From assembly GCA_022791355.1 (NCBI GenBank), contig JAAVYX010000245.1:1-38023 (forward strand): a stretch of DNA of 38,023 bases, given 5' to 3'. Made by a program: the position numbers and the translations under genes. Of this stretch, positions 7,214-13,868 are shown in pieces. Source of the DNA: Clostridiales bacterium (lineage in GTDB: Bacteria > Bacillota > Clostridia > Oscillospirales > Acutalibacteraceae). The notes beneath the pieces were generated by a model that saw only the letters and a list, made by a program, of their open reading frames with translations, did not search any database and was not told where the DNA came from. Each line of letters starts with the position of its first letter. The first letter of the stretch is position 1.

Positions 7214-7902
7214 ATAATCTCCCCCTCCAACAGGTCGGCGTATGCGGTCAGAGCGTCTCGGCCCGACGCCGAAAGGGAAAAGGTCCGGTCCTCCTGCCGG
7301 GTATACCAGCCGTAATAATTCCGGCGGAGGATCTCGCTGGTTTTGGCCGGGCCGCCGGCCGCCTTGACCGCCGCCGTCGTAGCATACCCTTCCCCCAGGA
7401 GCTTGGCCACCAGCAGAGCCTGCTCCTTGTAGGCCGTGAGGATCTTACGGCCGGTTACGCCGCCGGTGTTATGGCTGCCGGTTCGGCCGGCGTGCTCCTG
7501 TAGGATCGCCAGGCGCTTACCGGCGTTTTTGCGCAGCGGCCGGGCTTCGGCCGGGTGGATGGCTACGTCTACCTGTCCCTTACCGCCGCCGGTAAAGCCC
7601 ACGAAAATGAGCCCCAGCTCCAGCCGGCGGCAGAGGCGGCGCATATCGTGCAGACGCGGGTCCCGATAGCCGCCTTTGGGCAGGGGTACGGCCACGTAAA
7701 CCCCGTCGGCCGCCATTTGGCGACGAACGGCCTGATAGAGCAGATCGATGGTGAAGCCTCTTTTCAGCTCGACCACAATCAGCTCTTCATCCCGCACGGC
7801 GGCAATATCGCAATCCTTAACCTCGCCCTTGACCTCATATCCCAGAGTTTCCAGGTAGGTCTTTACAGGCGGGTAAAGATCCTTTTCCAGAAGCTTCTCC
7901 AC
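7210..7902 (-). CDS. DUF2161 PD-(D/E)XK-fold protein (putative phosphodiesterase/nuclease)
   Basis: The 230-residue protein matches DUF2161. The N-terminus reads YPPVKTYLETLGYEVKGEVK, followed by a restriction-endonuclease-like core with D33-type acid in DCDIAAV and ELIVVELKRGF (E-x-K), then RQMAADGVYVAVP. The C-terminal 90 residues look like a winged-helix (TTAAVKAAGGPAKTSEILRRNYYGWY). The family is annotated as putative phosphodiesterase but has no firm function. Two starts are possible: TTG at 7905 (4 nt after AGGAGG) and GTG at 7902 (7 nt after it). The latter has the better spacing. It forms a two-gene operon with the transglutaminase-like gene, overlapping by 4 bp. Confidence 0.85.
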   Translation of the reverse strand: MEKLLEKDLYPPVKTYLETLGYEVKGEVKDCDIAAVRDEELIVVELKRGFTIDLLYQAVRRQMAADGVYVAVPLPKGGYRDPRLHDMRRLCRRLELGLIFVGFTGGGKGQVDVAIHPAEARPLRKNAGKRLAILQEHAGRTGSHNTGGVTGRKILTAYKEQALLVAKLLGEGYATTAAVKAAGGPAKTSEILRRNYYGWYTRQEDRTFSLSASGRDALTAYADLLEGEII

Positions 7903-7989
7903 CAATGTCCCTCCTCCGCGTTTTTTATTTCAAGCGCTTTCGTGCGGATTATTTCTCTTTTTAGGGCTTTGTCGGGAGGTTTCCTTTTC

Positions 7990-8026
7990 TTTTTTAGCGA
8001 GGGTTCGATATCCCCGTGCTAAAAAA
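7990..8026. other. Hairpin in the divergent DUF2161/araC-type intergenic region
   Basis: The roughly 300-bp gap between divergent genes (7906-8205) holds a 9-bp stem TTTTTTAGC/GCTAAAAAA with an inner GGG/CCC pairing, followed by TATTTTTATTAT. It lies between two promoters rather than after a gene. Nearby is GGGAGGTTTC (7974-7983), also present in the 541-798 repeat. Its role is unclear. Confidence 0.4.
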
Positions 8027-8113
8027 TCTATTTTTATTATATCATATATAACGCCTCCAAACAATCTCGTACAAAAGCGAATCTCCTCCTAAAATTTGCG
8101 CGCCGCTATACTA

Positions 8114-8142
8114 TTGACAGAATTCTTTCAAAAGACTACAAT
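8114..8142 (+). promoter_or_regulatory. Promoter of the AraC-family regulator gene
   Basis: Perfect -35 TTGACA (8114-8119), 17-bp spacer, and -10 TACAAT (8137-8142), about 63 bp before the start codon. Confidence 0.8.
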
Positions 8143-8205
8143 ATACGCAGAAACTATCTGGTTTCAGACAAATATTGCTATAAAGTCAAGCGCGGTGGTG
8201 ATACT

Positions 8206-9003
8206 ATGCAGGCTTTTTTGGAAATGCAAGTGGAATACGATAAGTCCCTGGATATCCGTCCCCGTATAGACAACTATTGTCTGCCGCATTTTCACTCTCA
8301 TGTAGAGGTGGTATACATCGAGGACGGGGAAATGGCGGTTACTGTCAACAACGAGACCCGCACCCTCACCCACGGCTGGGCAGCCATCTCCAACAGTTAC
8401 GATATCCACACCTATCAAACGCCCCAGTATTCCGACGCCCGTATCCTGGTCATCCCGCTGGATATGGTGGGCCAGTTTGGCACGGTGATGCAGCAAAAGT
8501 GCTTTTCCTCTCCTTTTCTGGCTCCCGGCCCCCACATCAGCGATCTGGAAACGGTTATCAACAAGCTGGACTTTTATCACAGAACCGACAATACTTTACT
8601 CTGCACGGGATATCTCTATGTTCTACTGGGCATTTTCATTGAACAAATCGGCCTGGCGCCCCTCAATAAACGGGGCGGCATGCCCTCCCTCACTCGGGAC
8701 ATTCTGCTCTATTTGGAGCACCACTATCTGGAGCCCCTGACGTTGGACGATATCGCTCGCCAGTGCGGCTACAATAAATGCTATATCTCCCGCTTCTTTA
8801 ACTCTACCTTAGGCTGCGGCTTCAATCGCTACGTCAATACCCTGCGGGTACGGCACGCCGCTTATCTTATGCGGGAATCGGACGCAAGTCTGGAGGAGAT
8901 CGCCGCCCAGTCCGGCTTTCAGAACACTCGTAATTTCAACCGCTATTTTCAGCTGCTCTATCAGACCACTCCAAAGGAATACAAACGCAGCTTACAGAAG
9001 TAG
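8206..9003 (+). CDS. AraC-family transcriptional regulator with cupin sensor domain
   Basis: The 265-residue protein has an N-terminal cupin-like ligand-binding fold (LPHFHSHVEVVYIEDGEM near residues 26-43) and a C-terminal double helix-turn-helix of the AraC/XylS type. The first helix set is LTLDDIARQCGYNKCYISRFF and the second is SLEEIAAQSGFQNTRNFNRYF, closing with TTPKEYKR. This class usually binds a sugar and activates carbohydrate genes. It is the only obvious transcription factor in the window, so it is a candidate controller of the mannan genes, though they are not adjacent. The ribosome site is weak (GGTGGTG). The DUF3267 gene follows 51 bp later without an obvious terminator. Confidence 0.93.
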   Translation: MQAFLEMQVEYDKSLDIRPRIDNYCLPHFHSHVEVVYIEDGEMAVTVNNETRTLTHGWAAISNSYDIHTYQTPQYSDARILVIPLDMVGQFGTVMQQKCFSSPFLAPGPHISDLETVINKLDFYHRTDNTLLCTGYLYVLLGIFIEQIGLAPLNKRGGMPSLTRDILLYLEHHYLEPLTLDDIARQCGYNKCYISRFFNSTLGCGFNRYVNTLRVRHAAYLMRESDASLEEIAAQSGFQNTRNFNRYFQLLYQTTPKEYKRSLQK

Positions 9004-9054
9004 CCGCCGGATGAAGGGCTTGGTATAAAAATCCGGCCGGAAAGAGGTTTTGAT

Positions 9055-9630
9055 ATGAAACTGCACTACAGGGGAAAATATAATCTAGATCCCGATTCCC
9101 TGCCTCACGGCGAGCATCAGCCCAACGCCGTGCCCTTCAAGGAAGTCAAGGATACGAAAGCCCTGTCCATCATTGCCAATTTGGCGGCGGTTGCCCTGAT
9201 TCTTATATTGGCCGTTCCGGCCTTTATCCGCGGCCGGCCCTATTTATCCCGGGGCCAGCTCATGCTGGGCTGTATAACTTCCCTGCTGGTTTTGTTCCCC
9301 CATGAGCTATTGCATGCGGTTTGCTTCAAAGAGGACGTCTATTTTTACACAAATTGGAAGCAGGGACTGCTCTTTGTAGTCGGCCCCGAAACCATGTCCA
9401 AAAGCAGGTTTATCTTTATGTCCCTGCTTCCGAACATTGTGTTCGGGTTTATCCCCTATCTGGCGGGCATGCTATTTCCCTCCTGTACATTCCTTCTGGC
9501 CCTTGGTACGCTGGCAATCGGTATGGGCGCGGGCGACTACTATAATGTTTTTAACGCTTTCACTCAAATGCCCAGAGGGGCCAGGACCTATCTCTATAAG
9601 TTTAATTCCTTTTGGTATTTGCCTGCCTAG
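9055..9630 (+). CDS. DUF3267 membrane protein with zincin-type HELLH motif
   Basis: The 191-residue integral membrane protein has helices at about residues 38-58, 68-90, 118-140 and 142-165. The second contains the HExxH metal-binding motif FPHELLHA (H83 to H87), and a later conserved acid lies in GAGDYYNVFN. DUF3267 proteins are predicted intramembrane or membrane metallopeptidases with no established substrate. It follows the AraC regulator with its own site (AAAGAGG) and is probably cotranscribed. A strong hairpin terminator lies about 130 bp downstream. Confidence 0.85.
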   Translation: MKLHYRGKYNLDPDSLPHGEHQPNAVPFKEVKDTKALSIIANLAAVALILILAVPAFIRGRPYLSRGQLMLGCITSLLVLFPHELLHAVCFKEDVYFYTNWKQGLLFVVGPETMSKSRFIFMSLLPNIVFGFIPYLAGMLFPSCTFLLALGTLAIGMGAGDYYNVFNAFTQMPRGARTYLYKFNSFWYLPA

Positions 9631-9759
9631 TCTCCTCCAGCCTTATCCTTTCTATTCCGGTCTTTGCGCAGCACGTGTGACGGCTGATACCTTTGGCCTC
9701 AGTCTGTCCTTTTAAGCTAAGAAATCGCCCGGCGGCATAGAGAGTCTGGTAAAGAAACG

Positions 9760-9797
9760 GCAACCCCACAGGTCCCTTGGGCCTGTGGGGTTGCTTT
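9760..9797. terminator. Bidirectional terminator between DUF3267 and GNAT genes
   Basis: A perfect 13-bp stem (GCAACCCCACAGG and complement) with a 9-nt loop is followed on the + strand by TTTAT and on the minus strand by CGTTTCTTT. It separates converging genes. Confidence 0.75.
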
Positions 9798-9866
9798 ATG
9801 CTGTAGAACTGTAAGCCTCTATGAGGTTCTCGGCGGAAAATGCATGAAGAAAAGATAAACCAAAAT

Positions 9867-10418
9867 TTACTCCATCCGCTGGGATTCCCGTTGCTCCCAA
9901 ATTCTTGGATACATCGTACCGTTACTGTAAATTGCAAAGAAAAGCTGGAACTCCCTTTTTATAAATTCTCCGTTTGTGACGATAATCTCCTGTTCGATAC
10001 CATGCAGCTTCACTCTATATCCGGTCTCTTTATATCCGTTTCGCATATAAAACGCTTTGCGTCTTTTCCGCAATGCAATATCGGGAGCGTTGGCATCACA
10101 GGGCTCAAGGGAAATAATGATTTTCTTGTCAGGATATCTGCTGTGGATTTCCCGCAATAGGGCGCTGCCATACCCCTTTGAGCGAAGGCTTTTGTCTACG
10201 GCCAAAAACATCACAAACACGATTTTACGGTTCAATGCCAAATATGCCAATCCGCATGGGACACCGCTCTCATAAAAGCCCCAAAACCGCGTATTCCACA
10301 GCTTAGACATTGCCACCATCATCGGAAACGGCATGCGCTCTTTTTTGGGAAACGTTTCAAAGTAGATGCGTTTTATATCCCCACTGCTTAACTTGACCTT
10401 CTTAACTTTCATCCGCAT
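9867..10418 (-). CDS. GNAT-family N-acetyltransferase
   Basis: The 183-residue protein carries a GNAT core. The beta-4 strand FVMFLAVDKSLR leads into the acetyl-CoA pyrophosphate loop RSKGYGSALLREI, and then YMRNGYKETGYRVKL forms the C-terminal strand region. It transfers an acetyl group from acetyl-CoA to an unknown acceptor. The N-terminal FETFPKKERMPFPMM segment is common in a Clostridia subgroup. The start ATG at 10418 is 9 nt after GGAG. The base composition is more AT-rich than most neighbours. Confidence 0.85.
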   Translation of the reverse strand: MRMKVKKVKLSSGDIKRIYFETFPKKERMPFPMMVAMSKLWNTRFWGFYESGVPCGLAYLALNRKIVFVMFLAVDKSLRSKGYGSALLREIHSRYPDKKIIISLEPCDANAPDIALRKRRKAFYMRNGYKETGYRVKLHGIEQEIIVTNGEFIKREFQLFFAIYSNGTMYPRIWEQRESQRME

Positions 10419-10546
10419 ACAGCATTACTCCGTAAACTTCCATTTTCCGGTCAGTTCATGTTAAAACAAAACCTATGAGAAAATAACTGCCTTTCAGCAG
10501 CTCTCGGCCTTCTTATGGAATGTCCTCCAAGCTCGGTATTCATATT

Positions 10547-10575
10547 TATATAGATTACCATTGGCAATCTATATA
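10547..10575. other. AT-rich perfect hairpin between two GNAT genes
   Basis: TATATAGATT (10547-10556) and its exact complement (10566-10575) enclose a 9-nt loop. No T-run follows on either strand, so terminator function is doubtful. Confidence 0.35.
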
Positions 10576-10622
10576 ACTGGCCATCCAGGCCGCGGCGGGG
10601 CCCTTTTGATTTTAAAGCGCCT

Positions 10623-11422
10623 GCCCGCATGAGCGGCCAGATACGCAAAAAACAGCAACGCGACATTTTTATAGATCGCTTACAACGCCGCCTATCGTTC
10701 CAAGGCGTATACGATATGGGGCATGTCCATACCATAATAATGTTTGATAATTCGATAATCGGGCTTCAAGCCCACCCGCTCGGCCACCAAACGGGAGGCC
10801 AGGTTGTTATCCCGGATGATACTGGCGACTCTAGGGGCGCACAGCGTTTCAAAAGCATGGTCTCGGCAACCTGCGGCCGCCTCGGTTGCGTAGCCCTGGC
10901 GCCAGAATTTCCGTTTCATCAGGTAGCCAATTTCCAGTTCTTCCCCATGAGCAGGCTGAATCAAAGGAAGCGGTTCCCGGCTCTCGGCGGCAACTCCGAC
11001 AGAAGCCTCAACGGGCGCTCTCGCCGTCTTGGCTTCGCGCCTCTCCCCCGCCCCTGCGCGATTGTCGTAATAAGATAGGGGCGCGCCGACCTGCTGAAGG
11101 GTCAGACCGCACTGGCCAAGAAAAACGCCGTCCGCTTTACGTATGACTGCCCAGAGGCCTATACCGTCCCGCTTATATCGCTCCAACTGCCGTTGGAGCC
11201 AGGCGGTGGATTCCTCTTTGGAAAAGGCGTGCTCATAGGCATACATGCAGGCCTCGTCCCGCAGCATGTCGCAGAGGTCGGTAAAATCCGCCTCGGTCAG
11301 CTCGCGCAGATATAGCCGCCGGGTCTCCAGTATGACCTTCATAAAGCCTTCCTCCCTACCATTTGTCCCAAAGGAGCCAAACGCCCGATAGCCGCCCTTG
11401 AGACGGCCCGTATGAGCGGCCA
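10623..11422. repeat. 17-bp direct repeats flanking a GNAT gene
   Basis: GCCCGCATGAGCGGCCA at 10623-10639 and GCCCGTATGAGCGGCCA at 11406-11422 differ at one base and bracket the GNAT gene at 10692-11342. They could be recombination or insertion footprints of this gene, or a chance duplication. Confidence 0.4.
10692..11342 (-). CDS. RimJ/RimL-type GNAT acetyltransferase with an internal insertion
   Basis: The 216-residue protein is a ribosomal-protein-type GNAT. It starts LETRRLYLRELTEADF, has the strand GLWAVIRKADGVFLGQCGL, EELEIGYLMKRKFWRQGYATEAA (acetyl-CoA loop RQGYAT), and IRDNNLASRLVAERVGL at the end. Between residues 86 and 133 an extra 48 residues, rich in Ala, Arg and Glu, interrupt what is normally a short turn between beta strands. 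The longer frame reaches 11423, but the ATG at 11342 is preceded by GGGAGGAAGG and gives the standard N-terminus. The acceptor substrate is unknown. Confidence 0.85.
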   Translation of the reverse strand: MKVILETRRLYLRELTEADFTDLCDMLRDEACMYAYEHAFSKEESTAWLQRQLERYKRDGIGLWAVIRKADGVFLGQCGLTLQQVGAPLSYYDNRAGAGERREAKTARAPVEASVGVAAESREPLPLIQPAHGEELEIGYLMKRKFWRQGYATEAAAGCRDHAFETLCAPRVASIIRDNNLASRLVAERVGLKPDYRIIKHYYGMDMPHIVYALER

Positions 11423-11811
11423 ACCAGCAGCCTTATCGGATTTGGCGGATGAACGCTAACCGTTCAAAAGAGCGGCTGTGCCGACAAGGCCGGTTTCTCG
11501 ACCAGCTTACCTGTGAGCCGCCCAAGCGATTTAGAAAATCCTCTATCCAGTTGCCCGTCCCAATTTGGTTCGTCGCCGGGTTTCTTTACCTTTTTGGGGA
11601 AAAGTTACCTGGGCCAGACCGATAAAGCAGCCGGCCAAACGGTCGTCTGCGGGCCCGCCCCTGTTGGGAACAACCCGTAGATCGTTCAGTCAAGCTGGCC
11701 CCTCTCCCCCTGATTCGCCTTTGTCCGGCTAGCAAGGACGGCGCGGCCTGCGCAGGTTCTCTGTATAAAGTCATTTGCGGCCCTGGGACAGAAGGTATCT
11801 AAGTCCTTTTG
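11343..11811. other. Gene-free stretch
   Basis: Nothing supportable is visible between the GNAT start and the terminator of the transport operon, apart from one copy of the 17-bp repeat at 11406-11422. Reading frames here are short, lack ribosome sites and encode arginine/glycine-rich peptides typical of GC-rich non-coding sequence. Confidence 0.5.
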
Positions 11812-11849
11812 TACAAAAGCTCCCGGACACGGCGCGCGTCCGGGAGCTT
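11812..11849 (-). terminator. Terminator of the ABC transport operon
   Basis: A 12-bp stem (AAGCTCCCGGAC and complement) with an inner GC-rich loop is followed on the minus strand by TTTTGTAC. It lies about 90 bp after the last permease gene. The plus-strand side also has TTTCC. Confidence 0.8.
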
Positions 11850-11940
11850 GTTTCCTAGTTATGCGGTTCTCGCCCAAAAGGCCGGATTGCCTCTCGAATC
11901 CGACGACGGCCGCGGACGTTTACCCTATAACAGCGCCCGG

Positions 11941-12855
11941 CTAGTTAGCCAGACCGGTAAACTCCACACCCTCCATAAACTGCTTCTGGAAGATAAAATA
12001 GATGATCAGCAGCGGCAGGATAACCAGCACGCAGGAGGCCAACGCAACCATATTGATGTTGGCTCCCAGAGCCGAGGTGATGGTCGCTGAGGAGCTGGCC
12101 ACAGAGGATATCTTCTGAGAGAGGATCTGCTGGTTACCGGACAGATAGGTGGACGGCTCAAAATAATCGTTCCAGTGCCAAACGGTGGAGAGGATGAAGA
12201 CAACCAGAATGGTCGTCCGGGCGATGGGAAGCATGATCCGCGCAAAGACACGGAGCATGGAGCAGCCCTCGATCTTGGCCGCCTCCTCATAGGACACCGG
12301 CAGGGACTTGAAGAACTGGCGGAACAGGAAGATGTAAAGGCCGCCCTTCAGACCAAAGCCCAGGAAGGAAGGAAGGATGATGGGCAGGAAGGTCTTCATC
12401 ATCTGCATTTTGGAGAACTGGATATACAGGGGCATAACCATCAGAGAGGGCGGGATGATCAGGCTGAGCATGGCCATCATAAACATCAGGCCGCTGCCTC
12501 TAAACTTAAAGCGGGCGAAGCCGTAGCCGGCCAGGGAACAGGAGAGGATATGGCCCAGCGTACTGCCCAGTACCACAATCAAGGTGTTCACCAGGGAATG
12601 GCCGTAGTCCAGCCCCTTGAAGGCGTCCACATAGTTATTCCAGTTGACCTTGGTGATGATCCACTGCTTGGTGGCGTCAATAACCTCATAATCGTATTTC
12701 AGGGAATTGAGGATCATGTAAATAAAGGGATAGAGGAATACAAAGGCGAATTCGATGAGCAGGATGTATATGATGAGGTTAATCACGAATTTGCCCGAGT
12801 ATTTTTTCGCGGTAGCCAGACGGCTCTGGTTTTTCAGCGAAAGCTTTCCGGTCAT
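11941..12855 (-). CDS. Carbohydrate ABC transporter permease (MalG/AraQ type), second pair
   Basis: The 304-residue inner-membrane protein has six predicted transmembrane helices. It also has the cytoplasmic EAA loop that docks the ATPase (YEEAAKIEGCSMLRVFARIMLP, residues about 198-219). The N-terminal helix region FVFLYPFIYMILNSLK is typical of the MalG half of CUT1 sugar transporters. It pairs with the MalF-type gene 39 bp upstream. AGGAGG precedes the ATG. No ATPase gene is in the window; CUT1 systems of Firmicutes often share an MsmX-like ATPase encoded elsewhere. It is the last gene of the operon. Confidence 0.93.
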   Translation of the reverse strand: MTGKLSLKNQSRLATAKKYSGKFVINLIIYILLIEFAFVFLYPFIYMILNSLKYDYEVIDATKQWIITKVNWNNYVDAFKGLDYGHSLVNTLIVVLGSTLGHILSCSLAGYGFARFKFRGSGLMFMMAMLSLIIPPSLMVMPLYIQFSKMQMMKTFLPIILPSFLGFGLKGGLYIFLFRQFFKSLPVSYEEAAKIEGCSMLRVFARIMLPIARTTILVVFILSTVWHWNDYFEPSTYLSGNQQILSQKISSVASSSATITSALGANINMVALASCVLVILPLLIIYFIFQKQFMEGVEFTGLAN

Positions 12856-12894
12856 ATGTTTGCCTCCTTTTCTTTTATATGAAGCTGTGTTCTC

Positions 12895-13854
12895 TTATTC
12901 ATCCGCATAGAAGGTAAACCGCTTGAGAATCAGGAAGACAATCAAAATAATCAAACCGGAGGACAGGAAGTACACCCAGCCCAGAGCGCTGCCGAAGGTT
13001 ACGTTATTGCCTGTAAGACCTGTATCCCGACAGTATTTCACCACTTCATTCTGGGTGCTGCTCAGATAATCGATCATGGTGTAGACCGTGTTGAGCAGGA
13101 TATTGGGCATGGTCAGCGGCAGGGTAATCTTCCAGAACTTCTCCCACTCGGAAGCGCCGTCGCAGTAGGCCGCCTCATAGTAGGAGGAGGGAATGGTTTG
13201 CAGGGCACCCAGGAAAATGACGATCTGGATACCCGACATCCACAAAACGTCGGTTACTACCTGTAGAATATTTTCCAGCGCCATAGCGATATCCGGTCCC
13301 AGCAGCATGGATGTCAGGCCTATAGAAGAGGAAAAGCCCTGTACCTCGCCGCCGGTGGCGGCCTCCTGGGCGGCCTGTTGGGCCGCCTGGGCGCTGTCCG
13401 CGCCCAGAGAGCCGTTGATGGTGCTCAGCACGATACCGGTACCCAGCAGAACCGGCAGGAAGAAGAAGACGCGGAAGATGCCCTTTCCCTTCAGATTCCG
13501 GTTAAGCAGGATGGCGATAAACAGGGAGAAAACCACCACCACCGGCGTCTTGATAAGCATATCGCCCAAGGACTGGCCCAGCAGAGGCAAAAACTTCTCA
13601 TCGCGGGTAAAGGCGTTAATGAAGTTTTCAAAATGGTTAAACTCCAGGGTAAAGGCCGCAGGGTCGGCCATACGGCTGAGGGCCAGCTGGATGGAATAGA
13701 CCAGAGGGTAGGCGAAGAAGAGAAAGAAGCCCAGAACCCAGGGGGCGGTAAAGAGATAACCCCAAAGGTTTTCACGGGAACGCAGGCGGGATTTGCCCGC
13801 CTTGGGCGGCTTGGGGGGCTTTTTGGTTTTTACGGGTGCGGTCGTTTGATTCAT
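12895..13854 (-). CDS. Carbohydrate ABC transporter permease (MalF/UgpA type), second pair
   Basis: The 319-residue permease starts with a Lys/Pro-rich cytoplasmic tail, then a first helix at WGYLFTAPWVLGFFLFF and five more helices. The EAA loop is YYEAAYCDGASEWEKFWKI. An Ala/Gln-rich extracytoplasmic insertion (SAQAAQQAAQEAATGGE, about residues 154-170) sits in the periplasm-side loop and is longer than usual. It forms the heterodimer with the following MalG-type protein. A ribosome site AGGAGG precedes the ATG, and the upstream DUF5696 gene ends 14 bp before it. Confidence 0.93.
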   Translation of the reverse strand: MNQTTAPVKTKKPPKPPKAGKSRLRSRENLWGYLFTAPWVLGFFLFFAYPLVYSIQLALSRMADPAAFTLEFNHFENFINAFTRDEKFLPLLGQSLGDMLIKTPVVVVFSLFIAILLNRNLKGKGIFRVFFFLPVLLGTGIVLSTINGSLGADSAQAAQQAAQEAATGGEVQGFSSSIGLTSMLLGPDIAMALENILQVVTDVLWMSGIQIVIFLGALQTIPSSYYEAAYCDGASEWEKFWKITLPLTMPNILLNTVYTMIDYLSSTQNEVVKYCRDTGLTGNNVTFGSALGWVYFLSSGLIILIVFLILKRFTFYADE

Positions 13855-13868
13855 TCCCTTTTCCCCTC

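Noticed and set aside
7930-7944. AAGCGCTT palindrome resembling a cre core upstream of the DUF2161 gene
   Set aside because: Only the 8-bp core matches; flanking bases do not fit the consensus.
7997-8020. Another T-arm-like string GGGTTCGATATCCCC
   Set aside because: It sits inside an A/T-stemmed hairpin and has no upstream D or anticodon arm, so it is not a tRNA gene.
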